Source: Peribacillus sp. FSL H8-0477 (GTDB lineage Bacteria; Bacillota; Bacilli; Bacillales; DSM-1321). Taken from it: 64,000 bases of DNA. The stretch is from contig NZ_JBBODE010000001.1 in assembly GCF_038002765.1 (NCBI RefSeq), positions 248,001-312,000 on the forward strand. Reading direction: 5' to 3'. The position numbers were made by a program, and so were the translations under genes. Below the pieces are notes generated by a model. The model saw only the letters and a program-made list of their open reading frames with translations. It searched no databases and was not told where the DNA came from. Below are positions 34,909 to 44,110 of this stretch, piece after piece. Every line of letters starts with the position of its first letter. The first letter of the stretch is position 1.

Positions 34909-37900
34909 CTATTTTGTCACAACCACTTTTGTTAATTTTGATTTATTTTTCGCTGCATCTTGCACGAAAACATGCAAGACTGTGCCTTCTTTTTGTTTTG
35001 CTATCTTGATAGAGAAGGTTCCTTTTTGACTGACCTTACCTGATTTCAGTTTTTTCTTGCCTTTATAGATCGTGACCGTTGCCTTTTTCTCGGCTTTTCC
35101 CTTAACAACGGTTGTTTGGGTGGTTACTTTTTGAACAGTTGCTGCTTTTGGAGCGGTTTTATCTAAAACCACACCCGTTTTCTTTGTTAGATTGCCTGCT
35201 TGATCTCGTACGTTTACGGTCCATTTGGTGTTGGCAGGTAGTTTAGCAATCTTTAACGTATACGTACCCTTTTTATAAACAGGCTTTGTATATGTCATGC
35301 CTTTTGCTGTGAACGTGATCTTCGCGTCTTTTTCCGTCTTAAGCGAAACAGCTGTGCTTTGATCAGTTACAGCATTGACCTTCACTGTTGGTGCTGTCTT
35401 ATCAATCACCGTAATCGTCTTCGTTTTACTTGCCTTGTATCCTGTTAGCGCTGCTGAAAGAGTCAGCTTGGTACCCGCTTTTTGCTTCGAAATTTTCATT
35501 GAGTACTGGCCATTTTTATCTGCTTTAGCAGAATTAATGGTCTTCTTGCCATTTTTCAACGTCACAAGTGCTCTTGGCGTCGTTTTCCCTTTGATTACAG
35601 TGGTTCGATCCGTAATCGTAGAAACAGTTGGTACTTTGATTACCTCATCTTCACCAATTTGGAAGTGTCCAGTATCTTTAGCCGAAGCAATCGGTCCCTT
35701 TGGACTTGCTGCAAGAGCCAGCTCGGCACGGTATTGTCCGTTTGGAAGCGTTAATTCCTCTTGAATATGTTCATAAAAATCAAGACTCGCTTGTTCAGCA
35801 ACTTTTTCCCCTTTTGTATTATATATATGTAATACAGGTTTCACACTAGTTGCTGCTGCGGTTGTTCCGCCATGACTGATTGTATAGTCACTTTTGACTG
35901 CTTTTTCAACAATTTGGCCATTGCTCTGCTTTTCATAGGCAACGAGTGCATCGTCAGCAATGCTATAATCTGTTGTTTGATTCACGAGTACCGATGAAAC
36001 TGTGTTACCATAAACATCTTCGAACGATGTTGTTCCGGAGAGCTTTTCTCCAGGTACTAATTTTGTTTTGGTAAGCGCAATGTTCGCTTTCAGATCGCCG
36101 CCCACTTGCCAATTGACTTGCTGTGCTGGTGTAAAGGTTTGGCTGCCTTTTGACAAGAAGTAATTCCAAATCTTATTCGCTGACTCGTTATCACCAAAGC
36201 CGAGCTGTACTTCTAAATCCATCGCTAGATTCGATGGTACATAGAATGTGTGACCAACACGCAATGTCTTAATAAAAGAGGAACTGTACTTATTATACGG
36301 ATAGACAATCGCTCCGCGCACATCGCTGTATCCCGTTTCATCAGCGGTCACTTTCACCTGTGCTAAATCCGCTTTATCGAATTCAACGATATTGCTTTCA
36401 CTGTCCTTCACTTCTACATCAGACTCTAGGAAATAGTAGTTATCTTTCTGATTGTTTTCATTTGGAAGCGACACATAATTCCCTTCCATTACAAAATTAC
36501 CTGGCTCTAAATATACAGAATCATATTTATAGTTTTGCAGGTTATTTGCCGTAGGATAGCTTGTTTGCCCATTAATGGTTACTGGCTTTTTGATCATCCA
36601 AAGTCTTGTTGAAATATTATCAAGCTTCTCGTTTCCGTCTTTCGCCGTTACAGAAACTTTTTGCATATTGGCTGGAATATTGATGGTTTCTAACTCTTCT
36701 AATGTAGAAAATTGGCGGAAAATATACGAATACTCGCCCGATGGTTGGATGTAACGAATGATCGCCATATTCCCTTTTTTCTCTTCACTTAGTGCTAAAT
36801 TACTTGGCAGAGACAGACTTTTCGTGGTATCTGTATTTTGCCCATATGCTTGAACCCAGTCTAGGTCACCCGCTTCATCTTTTTCTAACGTATTAATCGT
36901 AATATAGGCCGGCACATTATTTCCATCAGCATTTTTCACTTGCATGGTTGTTCCAGAATCCTGCATATCAATATTCAGTGCTCTATATAATCCTTTTGGT
37001 GCCAACGGACTTTCATCTAAGGTTAATGAAATTTCATATTTCCCTTGCGTTACATCCGAGCTGCTTGTTACCCAGAAGGAATAAAAATAATATTGACGGT
37101 TTGCTGGATTAATTGGATTTTTAACAAAACTATCCAGCATCACTTTTTGATCCGAAAGGCGAGTGACTTTATACTTCGAATAAATATCACCAAAGTTAAT
37201 GGCTTCGATTTGTGCTTCATCGTCATTTCCAATCGACACCGTTTTCCCTGTTACTACATCTTTTTTATACAGGGCATCTTCTGAATTCAATGAACCACGG
37301 TACATTCCTGACAACTTATTACCGTATTCATCACCGAAAACTTGCTTCGTATAAAAAGCTCGATCAAGCTTATAGGCGATATTTGGATAAGGTCGTTCAA
37401 TGTATGTTAGTCCGCGCTGAGTATAATAACGTTTTAATGATTCTTGGTCTGGCTCGAATTTAGTAATGTCGAGTTTGCCGCCTGCTTTAATAACTGTTTT
37501 CTTCCCTTTTTGAACAACCGCATTCGTTTTGTCATTCGCAAACACATACACCCAATTCTCGCCGCCATCAGGATCTTTTACTTCCGCATCAACTAAGTAA
37601 TCATAGTCACCAGGTGATACAAAGAATTTTTGACCCGTAATTACTTCGTCCGAGCCAATGGCTTCTGATATGTCATCATTATATAAATATAAGATTCCGT
37701 TTTCGAGTCCGTTGTCGCTATTATCAATGGCCGCTTCTCCAGCTTCTCTACTGTCGAAAGAAATTGTTGATGGACCTTTGATTTCTGCCTTTGTATTCGA
37801 TAAGAAGTAGGTTTTACCTGCTGTTTTGTGATAAGAAAATACATTATAGGCTCCCTTATCCACGTAGACAGTCGGTGCCTCTTTTGCATCTTTTTCATTA

Positions 37901-39819
37901 ATCATCGTTGTTGAGCCTAATGTCGTTTGATGATCATCTTTCATGGCAAGGAAGTATTGTGCTCCTGGAATTTCTTTTCCCTCTTCATCCAGCGTATTCA
38001 ATTTGACGGGTACGGTATTGTCACTTCTTAAGGTAATCGCACCCGAAGAAGCGACTTCACGTGAATACATAAACCAAGAGTTGCCGTCAGCTGTATCAAA
38101 TTTGCCTTGGACAACCACTTGAAGGTTTTTCAAATCTGTTCCTACATGACTCGGTACCCTAAGCGCACCTTCTGTGTCAGTCGTGCCTGTCCATAATTCA
38201 GCGTAACTGTACGCATCTGAATCATCTGCTTGAACTTTTTCATAGAGTTTAACAGATGCACCTTTTGCGATGGTACCGCTTGGTGTGGTTACCGTAAACA
38301 TATAACCCGATTGAGGTGTATTCATCACCTTCACCGTGTTTGACGTTCTTGATAGTTCTTTCCCATTTGCATCAGCAGCAACGGCTATGAGTTGATGGGA
38401 ACCGTCTGTAACCTTTGTCGTATCCCATTTGATTTGCGCTGAAGCAGCATTAGCTGTTTCTGTCTCCCCGATCCGATTTTTCTCATTGACTTCATCAATA
38501 TAAAAAATCATTTTACTTGTGCTAGGGTCATTAATGGAAATTTGTACGGTCGTCGTACCCACCACATTCGCATTCTTTTTCGGTAAAACGAATGCTAACG
38601 AAGGAATTTCGACATCATCAGCTAGAGCCGCTTTCGCATACACCTTGCCGTGACCGGTTTTCTCATCCCAACCTTCTTCATTCAGATCAAGTGCTGTAGA
38701 TGTCAGTGCTTCTTCTACTTGACTAGCAGTAGCTTCTGGATGCTTCAGCTTATAAAGGGCTGCTACAGCCGCCACGTGTGGAGCTGCATACGATGTACCA
38801 GAACCGGTTGAATAACGGCCTGCATCTGTCCCTAAATCGCCAAGAAGTGAAGTACTTAGCACGCTGACTCCTGGTGCAACGATATCCAGTGTACTGCCAT
38901 AATTCGAACGCTCATACACTTGATCTTTTGGCGCAATCGCTCCAACAGACAGGACGTTTGGCAGGGCTGCAGGATACGAAGCATCCGCATTACCGCCGCC
39001 ATTACCTGAAGCGGCGACAACCACAATTCCTTTTTCTGTTGCTTTCTGCACAGCTGTGTCAACCGTTTCACTATATTCACCGCTTAAACTTAAATTGATA
39101 ACATCGACACCTTGTGCGACCGCATAATCGATTCCTGAAGCGATATTGAACGCATCACCAACACCCGATTTATTCATGACTTTGACTGGAAGGATACTGA
39201 CGTTAGCATCACCTGCTACACCTGTAATCCCCTTCTCATTATTAGCATTCGCAGCAATAATCCCCGATACGAAGGTACCGTGGCCTTGATCATCGCCTTG
39301 ATAACTTTCCTCATATCCCTCAACAAAGGTTTTTCCTTCTAGTACACGGCCGGTTAAATCTTCATGCGTGCCTTGAACACCTGTATCCAGCACAGCTACC
39401 TTTACTAGATTAGAAGATTCTTCGACGCTATCCCACGCACCTTGGGCATCAATGGCAGGTAAGTTCCATTGGTTTTTATAATATGTATCATTGGGTTCTA
39501 CTAATTCGGCTGTTTTGTATGTAACGTTTTTCTCCACGTATTCAACATTTTCCATTTTTTCGATTTCAGTAATAGTAGTATCCACAGATTCCTCTTTTAC
39601 ATCGTAAAGACCGACTTCATCGTTCTCTTCAACCGTTTCAACACCTATGTTTTTCTTTTGCTTGCTGGATAACGTTTCGTCATGTTTATACTTGACGATT
39701 AATTGCTCCGTTTTTGTTGACTTTGGTTCCTCAGCAGAAACCGGCATCCCTGGTAAAACGGCCGATGCTGCAAGTGCGATCGCTGCCATGGTTTGAAGCC
39801 ATGGTTGTTTCTTTTTCAT
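34909..39819 (-). CDS. Very large secreted subtilisin-family (S8) protease
   Basis: 1636 residues from ATG 39819 (AGAGGG upstream; ATG 39834 overlaps that site). Signal peptide 1-29, I9-like propeptide about 38-104, then the S8 catalytic domain with Asp145 (AVLDTGVQGTHEDL), His180 (DDQGHGTFVSG) and Ser343 (GTSYAAPHVAA). About 1200 residues follow: Ig-like modules and three C-terminal repeats of about 85 residues with DKTAPT/DKTAPK linkers. No LPXTG or SLH anchor is seen, so it is either released or bound through its lysine-rich tail. It degrades extracellular protein; the target is unknown. A Fur-box-like site lies on its promoter. Confidence 0.92.
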   Translation of the reverse strand: MKKKQPWLQTMAAIALAASAVLPGMPVSAEEPKSTKTEQLIVKYKHDETLSSKQKKNIGVETVEENDEVGLYDVKEESVDTTITEIEKMENVEYVEKNVTYKTAELVEPNDTYYKNQWNLPAIDAQGAWDSVEESSNLVKVAVLDTGVQGTHEDLTGRVLEGKTFVEGYEESYQGDDQGHGTFVSGIIAANANNEKGITGVAGDANVSILPVKVMNKSGVGDAFNIASGIDYAVAQGVDVINLSLSGEYSETVDTAVQKATEKGIVVVAASGNGGGNADASYPAALPNVLSVGAIAPKDQVYERSNYGSTLDIVAPGVSVLSTSLLGDLGTDAGRYSTGSGTSYAAPHVAAVAALYKLKHPEATASQVEEALTSTALDLNEEGWDEKTGHGKVYAKAALADDVEIPSLAFVLPKKNANVVGTTTVQISINDPSTSKMIFYIDEVNEKNRIGETETANAASAQIKWDTTKVTDGSHQLIAVAADANGKELSRTSNTVKVMNTPQSGYMFTVTTPSGTIAKGASVKLYEKVQADDSDAYSYAELWTGTTDTEGALRVPSHVGTDLKNLQVVVQGKFDTADGNSWFMYSREVASSGAITLRSDNTVPVKLNTLDEEGKEIPGAQYFLAMKDDHQTTLGSTTMINEKDAKEAPTVYVDKGAYNVFSYHKTAGKTYFLSNTKAEIKGPSTISFDSREAGEAAIDNSDNGLENGILYLYNDDISEAIGSDEVITGQKFFVSPGDYDYLVDAEVKDPDGGENWVYVFANDKTNAVVQKGKKTVIKAGGKLDITKFEPDQESLKRYYTQRGLTYIERPYPNIAYKLDRAFYTKQVFGDEYGNKLSGMYRGSLNSEDALYKKDVVTGKTVSIGNDDEAQIEAINFGDIYSKYKVTRLSDQKVMLDSFVKNPINPANRQYYFYSFWVTSSSDVTQGKYEISLTLDESPLAPKGLYRALNIDMQDSGTTMQVKNADGNNVPAYITINTLEKDEAGDLDWVQAYGQNTDTTKSLSLPSNLALSEEKKGNMAIIRYIQPSGEYSYIFRQFSTLEELETINIPANMQKVSVTAKDGNEKLDNISTRLWMIKKPVTINGQTSYPTANNLQNYKYDSVYLEPGNFVMEGNYVSLPNENNQKDNYYFLESDVEVKDSESNIVEFDKADLAQVKVTADETGYSDVRGAIVYPYNKYSSSFIKTLRVGHTFYVPSNLAMDLEVQLGFGDNESANKIWNYFLSKGSQTFTPAQQVNWQVGGDLKANIALTKTKLVPGEKLSGTTSFEDVYGNTVSSVLVNQTTDYSIADDALVAYEKQSNGQIVEKAVKSDYTISHGGTTAAATSVKPVLHIYNTKGEKVAEQASLDFYEHIQEELTLPNGQYRAELALAASPKGPIASAKDTGHFQIGEDEVIKVPTVSTITDRTTVIKGKTTPRALVTLKNGKKTINSAKADKNGQYSMKISKQKAGTKLTLSAALTGYKASKTKTITVIDKTAPTVKVNAVTDQSTAVSLKTEKDAKITFTAKGMTYTKPVYKKGTYTLKIAKLPANTKWTVNVRDQAGNLTKKTGVVLDKTAPKAATVQKVTTQTTVVKGKAEKKATVTIYKGKKKLKSGKVSQKGTFSIKIAKQKEGTVLHVFVQDAAKNKSKLTKVVVTK

Positions 39820-39870
39820 ATAATTCCCTCTCATTCCCGATTATACTAAAAATTTATAAATCCTTAATCA

Positions 39871-39899
39871 GTCTAATTGAAAATGATTATCAGTGTCAA
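39871..39899 (-). promoter_or_regulatory. Putative promoter of the S8 protease
   Basis: Minus strand -35 TTGACA (39894-39899), 17-bp spacer and a weak -10 TTAGAC (39871-39876). The spacer contains the Fur-like box. A TATAAT nearer the gene (39841-39846) is an alternative -10. Confidence 0.45.
39878..39892. promoter_or_regulatory. Fur-box-like operator of the S8 protease
   Basis: TGAAAATGATTATCA matches the Bacillus 7-1-7 Fur consensus TGATAATNATTATCA at all but one defined base. It lies 59-73 nt upstream of the protease start codon. Iron-dependent repression is the natural prediction. Confidence 0.65.
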
Positions 39900-39982
39900 T
39901 AAGTATTTAAATCATTCTCTCAACTTCATCCTTATTTCCTAGTAAACTACATAATTTTGGCGATATAATTTGAATAAAACAT

Positions 39983-40007
39983 AAAAAAAAACACCTTTTA
40001 CAGTGTC
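39983..40007 (-). terminator. Weak terminator after the 207-aa gene
   Basis: Minus strand ACAC...GTGT with a run of nine T. The T run is good, but the stem is only 4-5 bp. It lies about 105 nt after the stop at 40112. Confidence 0.4.
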
Positions 40008-40111
40008 AAATTACCGTTTACTAGTATGATTGAATCGTTTTTTTGAGAAGAAGAACGATTGTGATTAGGAATCTTCTCGTTCCAACCATAGGTTAGGATT
40101 TCATATTGAGT

Positions 40112-40735
40112 CTATAATTCCGTCACCGTCCCTTCTCCTTCCCATCCAGATAAAAATTTCCCATACACTTTCTGCATGGCTTTAGGGGTTAAATGCGCAT
40201 ATATCCAACATCCATCTTTCACGAATATGTTTTTCTTTTTGGATCCATTAATGGATTCGAAATATTGAGAATCAGAAGTTCGGATTCCTACACGCTCGAT
40301 TGTTTTAATCGTCTTGTCTATATCAAGATAGAGAAAGTAAGACCAGAACTGACGAAAAATGCCAGCGTGGGATTTATCCTTAAATCGAACAGGGATTCCA
40401 CTTATCGTTACTTCATATGTATTCTTTTCTTTCACCGAATTCATGAACCGCTTAACTTCAATGTCACTGGCCATAAGTTCGGCATCCGTATATCGCGAAT
40501 CACGTAAAGCAATTTCAATCTCTTTAGCAAAAGCAACGTCCAAAACTTTTATGTGACTTATTAGTGCATATGCTCCCTCTTCTTCGAGCAGTGCTGCTAA
40601 GAGGTCAGCATCCTTTTTAAATCCCAAGTCCATGTATAACTCGAGTGTTTGCAAACCAAGCTCTTGATTACTATTCTCTGAAAAAAATAGTTGATTTAGT
40701 GCGCCCACCGCACTCTTAAGTTGTTTTTTATTCAT
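40112..40735 (-). CDS. Unrecognised soluble 207-aa protein
   Basis: Start ATG 40735 follows AGGAGG by 7 nt; the frame is open further upstream without a ribosome site. The N-terminal half is helical (KSAVGALNQLFFSENSNQEL, LYMDLGFKKDADLLAALLEE). The C-terminal half is mixed and aromatic (FWSYFLYLDIDKTIKTIERV, KDGCWIYAHLTPKAMQKVYG). No signal peptide, membrane segment or catalytic motif that I recognise. It stands next to the Tag glycosylase gene, 141 bp downstream on the same strand, and is probably a separate unit. Confidence 0.75.
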   Translation of the reverse strand: MNKKQLKSAVGALNQLFFSENSNQELGLQTLELYMDLGFKKDADLLAALLEEEGAYALISHIKVLDVAFAKEIEIALRDSRYTDAELMASDIEVKRFMNSVKEKNTYEVTISGIPVRFKDKSHAGIFRQFWSYFLYLDIDKTIKTIERVGIRTSDSQYFESINGSKKKNIFVKDGCWIYAHLTPKAMQKVYGKFLSGWEGEGTVTEL

Positions 40736-40876
40736 CGTTATTCCTCCTGAAAATTCGAAAATTTCAACCAATTTCTTCCTCTTCATTAGTATGGAGTATA
40801 GATACCTTACTTGCAAATCATTCGTTTTCATTTGCTTTTCTGGTCCATTCAAACGGACCTTCATCTCTATGCCTGT

Positions 40877-41449
40877 CTATTTTTTCACTTGCACTGGATG
40901 GCAGAAACAATCTACGGTGTGATCATTAATCATTCCCACTGCTTGCATGTACGAGTAACAAATCGTGCCGCCTACAAATTTAAAGCCATCTTTTTTTAAT
41001 TGTTTACTCATTTTGTCACTTAACTCCGTAGATACCGGAACATCTTTCATAGATTCCCACTCGTTGATAATTGGAGAGCCATCGACAAAACTCCAGATAT
41101 AATTTGAAAAGGATCCGTATTCTTTTTGCTTTTGTAAGTACGCGTGTGCATTGCTTACTACGCTTTGGATTTTCAATTTATTGCGAACAATCCCCGGATT
41201 TTCTCGTAATGACTGCAATTTCTCATCTGTATAGTGAATGATTTTCTCCGCTTCAAATTGATCAAAAGCTTCACGATAATTTTCCCGTTTTTGTAGAATC
41301 GTCCACCAGCTGAGTCCTGCCTGCGCTCCTTCTAAACAGAGCATTTCAAATAACAGTCGATCATCATATACTGGTACTCCCCATTCCTTATCATGGTACT
41401 CCATATATAAAGGTTCTTTTTCGGTTACCCACTTACATCGTTTATTCAT
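40877..41449 (-). CDS. tag: DNA-3-methyladenine glycosylase I
   Basis: 190 residues, typical for Tag. KRCKWVTEKEPLYMEYHDKE, EWGVPVYDDRLLFEMLCLEG, AGLSWWTILQKRENYREAF and the C-terminal zinc ligands DHTVDCFCH are family hallmarks. It removes 3-methyladenine from alkylated DNA. The start ATG 41449 follows GAGAGGGG; the preceding 12 open codons have no start support. Single gene. Confidence 0.93.
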   Translation of the reverse strand: MNKRCKWVTEKEPLYMEYHDKEWGVPVYDDRLLFEMLCLEGAQAGLSWWTILQKRENYREAFDQFEAEKIIHYTDEKLQSLRENPGIVRNKLKIQSVVSNAHAYLQKQKEYGSFSNYIWSFVDGSPIINEWESMKDVPVSTELSDKMSKQLKKDGFKFVGGTICYSYMQAVGMINDHTVDCFCHPVQVKK

Positions 41450-41542
41450 TGATATACATCCCCTCTCAAAATTAATACCGAACATATATTCTTATTTTTA
41501 TCATAGAGCGAGAATACTGAAAAGTCAACATTCCAAATAAAT

Positions 41543-41572
41543 AAAAACGCAGAGACTGAGGAGGTCTCTGCG
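41543..41572 (-). terminator. Terminator after the YdbC/PC4-like gene
   Basis: CGCAGAGAC...GTCTCTGCG, 9-bp stem, 7-nt loop, minus strand T tract TTTTTAT. It begins 8 nt after the stop codon at 41580. Confidence 0.9.
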
Positions 41573-41579
41573 TGAATGG

Positions 41580-41807
41580 TTACTCAATGCTATCCAGATT
41601 GTTTAGCCCTTTCTTTAGCTCTACTATTTCTTCTTTGGATAACGTAATTCCTTTTCCCATTTTCTCGTGATCCGGTGCCCATTCACGTAAATCATATTTA
41701 GGGTCCCGTCCATTCCAACTGATCAGATTCAATTCCTTTTTCCACCCTTTTGCTGATTCGGACAATACAGCAACCTTCTCGATAATTTCATACTTAATCT
41801 CTGCCAT
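41580..41807 (-). CDS. YdbC/PC4-type ssDNA-binding protein
   Basis: 75 residues, nearly all of it the PC4-like domain: IKYEIIEKVAVLSESAKGWK, ELNLISWNGRDPKYDLREWA and MGKGITLSKEEI. Family members (for example Lactococcus YdbC) bind single-stranded DNA or RNA as dimers. It follows the UDG-like gene by 14 bp, so the two genes form an operon with a likely nucleic-acid theme. The cellular role is not known precisely. Confidence 0.85.
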   Translation of the reverse strand: MAEIKYEIIEKVAVLSESAKGWKKELNLISWNGRDPKYDLREWAPDHEKMGKGITLSKEEIVELKKGLNNLDSIE

Positions 41808-41821
41808 TCACAATCTCTCCC

Positions 41822-42562
41822 TCAAAAATAGTTCTTAATCATTTCTTTCATTTGCTCTTTGTTTTCGGCAAATTGTCTATGTCGATGCCCGTTCCCTCCG
41901 GATGGATGCGGAAATCCAGTAAGCGTTGTCGATGGATCAAGGTCACTATGTTCAGTTAAGAAATTCAGCACTTTAGAAACATTGACTCCTAACGGGATAA
42001 TAAGCGGCCGATTGAGCGGTTTTATTTCCTCTGCAAAGCCGTTCACGACATACTTTTTTAACGTTTCATTCTTTATCATACTAGGGGTTGTCCCACTGTA
42101 ATTTTTCCCATTATAAAAAACCGGATACTTGATGACCGATGTCGTATGGACCAAATCATTTGCTTTGTTGAAAAGCTCCATCGTGGAAGAAAGCCCTAAG
42201 TATTCATGTAATCTCAACTCATCTAACATACGCACCAAGTTTATTCGCATCGGTCCTTCAAAACTTGATCTCTTTTTTACTTCTTGAAGAATCTCTTCGT
42301 CCGTCATTGACTTGTCCTTCGTATCAATGACTGTTGAAAAGGATCGTTTCATTTGATGTAAACCAGGTGTGATACCTACAATCATGACTTTCGCGCTTTC
42401 ATTCACATAATCAAACGGCGCATAGTACATTTCAAGTTTCTTCTGATCATCTTTTTCTAATAAAAATGGCTCACTCTTAATCATTTCATCTGTAAAAGAC
42501 AACGGCAATGAACGAATCAACTCTTTATATTTAGTAAACGCAGAAAAATTCACAATCCCCAT
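41822..42562 (-). CDS. Uracil-DNA-glycosylase-superfamily-like protein
   Basis: About 246 residues. AKVMIVGITPGLHQMKRSF resembles the GxxPG loop of the UDG superfamily, and LTGFPHPSGGNGHRHRQF resembles its C-terminal HPS(G/P) loop. The middle is helical. GTG 42574 is in frame, but ATG 42562 has the better ribosome site (GGAG, 6 nt). It is coupled to a PC4-like ssDNA-binding protein. A base-excision or nucleotide-binding role is an inference from motifs; no activity is certain. Confidence 0.65.
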   Translation of the reverse strand: MGIVNFSAFTKYKELIRSLPLSFTDEMIKSEPFLLEKDDQKKLEMYYAPFDYVNESAKVMIVGITPGLHQMKRSFSTVIDTKDKSMTDEEILQEVKKRSSFEGPMRINLVRMLDELRLHEYLGLSSTMELFNKANDLVHTTSVIKYPVFYNGKNYSGTTPSMIKNETLKKYVVNGFAEEIKPLNRPLIIPLGVNVSKVLNFLTEHSDLDPSTTLTGFPHPSGGNGHRHRQFAENKEQMKEMIKNYF

Positions 42563-42838
42563 AACAAGCTCCACTCCTCGAATGACCCTATCTTAACATA
42601 GCTGAAAAGAAAAAGTTAATCGAGCTAACTTTTAGGAAAGTCACTTATTGAAAGTTAATTATGCGTTAACCAAGGAAATGAAAGCACTAGAAAGCTGAGG
42701 GAAAATAAAAGCCAATTATTTAAAATAATGTTATCCGTTTTAGCGAACTGACCAGGCATTATTCTAAATGCACAAAACTACTAAGATGCCTTTTCAACAC
42801 GCTAATACACCTATGTAAGTAAAGCTTGGTTAAGTGGT

Positions 42839-43321
42839 TTAATCCACTTTATACTCTGTAATAACCCAATCTATTAATGTGTCTTTATCAAATAAATAGA
42901 CACCATTGGAGTATCCAAACTTTACAGCTGGGACTGTGAAGTAATTATTCGTAACAGCCCAATATTCATCCGCTTCATAATAGCTTTTATTAGAAACCAT
43001 TTCTTCAACGGCTTTTATTCCTACCTTTTCCTTGGAACATTTTGCTTGAACGACTATAGTCTTACTATTCGTTTCTATAACAAGGTCTGCACCGTAATCA
43101 TCAGTGGTCTTACGAACGATACATCCCATTGTTTGGAATAAGTTTTCAAGAAACACCACAAATTCTTCCCCTGTCATCCTGTCTACTTCAAAGATACCAG
43201 ATTTAAGTAATAGCTCCCGTTCTTTCCTCTTTTTTTTCTTCTCTTCTACTATGGAATAAAATACTATTGTACTAAAAATCAACATCATCCCAATAGATAT
43301 TAATAAGTCTTTAGAATACAT
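42839..43321 (-). CDS. Membrane-anchored Mrr-like restriction endonuclease
   Basis: 160 residues. An N-terminal membrane helix (about 6-24) is followed by a basic linker EEKKKKRKER and an Mrr-cat domain (about 48-150). The nuclease core reads DDYGADLVIE...IVVQAKCS, the D-x(n)-(E/Q)xK motif of PD-(D/E)XK enzymes. TTAGGGG precedes ATG. Related proteins are thought to cleave modified or foreign DNA; the membrane anchor suggests action near the DNA entry point. Stand-alone gene, no methylase nearby. Confidence 0.82.
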   Translation of the reverse strand: MYSKDLLISIGMMLIFSTIVFYSIVEEKKKKRKERELLLKSGIFEVDRMTGEEFVVFLENLFQTMGCIVRKTTDDYGADLVIETNSKTIVVQAKCSKEKVGIKAVEEMVSNKSYYEADEYWAVTNNYFTVPAVKFGYSNGVYLFDKDTLIDWVITEYKVD

Positions 43322-43485
43322 GTGATCGCCCCTAAACTACATACTGCCAAAATATACATATAATCCATTCCCCTTATAGATGTCTAGTATTTTACTAAGT
43401 TATCTATATTTTACTAAACTTTTCTAAATTTATCTGAGTTTTTCAGTTCAAAAGAAATCAAAAGTAAAGACACTATATTGTTAAC

Positions 43486-43764
43486 CTAACCTGGAAAGAC
43501 GAATAAATTTACAATGACCACTACACCGAAGGAAATAAATCCTGCTAATTTAACTGGATGAGTAAATTTGTACTCGTTAAAAGGCGTTACCCTCTTTACA
43601 ATTTCCCAAAATAAAGTCGTTCCTATTAAAATGACAAGTCCACTAACAATGAACGTGTTCTCCATTGAATTTGCCAATCTAACAATGTGGTCAATAAATA
43701 GTATCCATAAGTACCCTAAAAAGGCATTTAGAATAATTGATAAAGCAAACTCCTTTTTATTCAA
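43486..43764 (-). CDS. Small three-helix membrane protein (TTG start)
   Basis: 92 residues with hydrophobic segments at about 8-28, 37-58 and 72-90. Start TTG 43764 is preceded by AAAGGAGG, a strong site. No recognised family. It stands alone between the Mrr-like gene and the chemoreceptor. Confidence 0.7.
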   Translation of the reverse strand: MNKKEFALSIILNAFLGYLWILFIDHIVRLANSMENTFIVSGLVILIGTTLFWEIVKRVTPFNEYKFTHPVKLAGFISFGVVVIVNLFVFPG

Positions 43765-44063
43765 AGACTTTCCCTCCTTTTAATAATCTGACTTTTAAGT
43801 AATTTTAACGTTATTCCCTCTTGTTGGAAATAGTTTTACAAAAACAGCCTTTTTGCTTCAAGGAATATAACCTATATGATATCAAGCACATGGCCTGCTT
43901 GGGCCAATGAGACAATCGACATTGTTAAAAGAACTTTAAGAAAAAAATATAGCAACAATCGTAAAGCGTATACTAAATCTAACATGGACTTAGTTCAATA
44001 AAGAGTCCATGTGCAATCCGGCCCCCTGTCCAATCACTTCCTTATAGATTTGAAAAATTACAC
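43765..44063. other. Intergenic region with an inverted repeat
   Basis: No gene supported. A dyad ACATGGACT...AGTCCATGT (43983-44013) could be an old terminator. Short peptide-like traces are too degraded to name. Confidence 0.4.
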
Positions 44064-44099
44064 AAAAAAATAGCATCCCTAGTCGGAATACTATTTTTT
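44064..44099. terminator. Terminator after the chemoreceptor gene
   Basis: AAAATAGCATCCC...GGAATACTATTTT stem with A and T tracts on both sides, 12 nt beyond the stop codon at 44111. Confidence 0.85.
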
Positions 44100-44110
44100 C
44101 TTATTCTACA

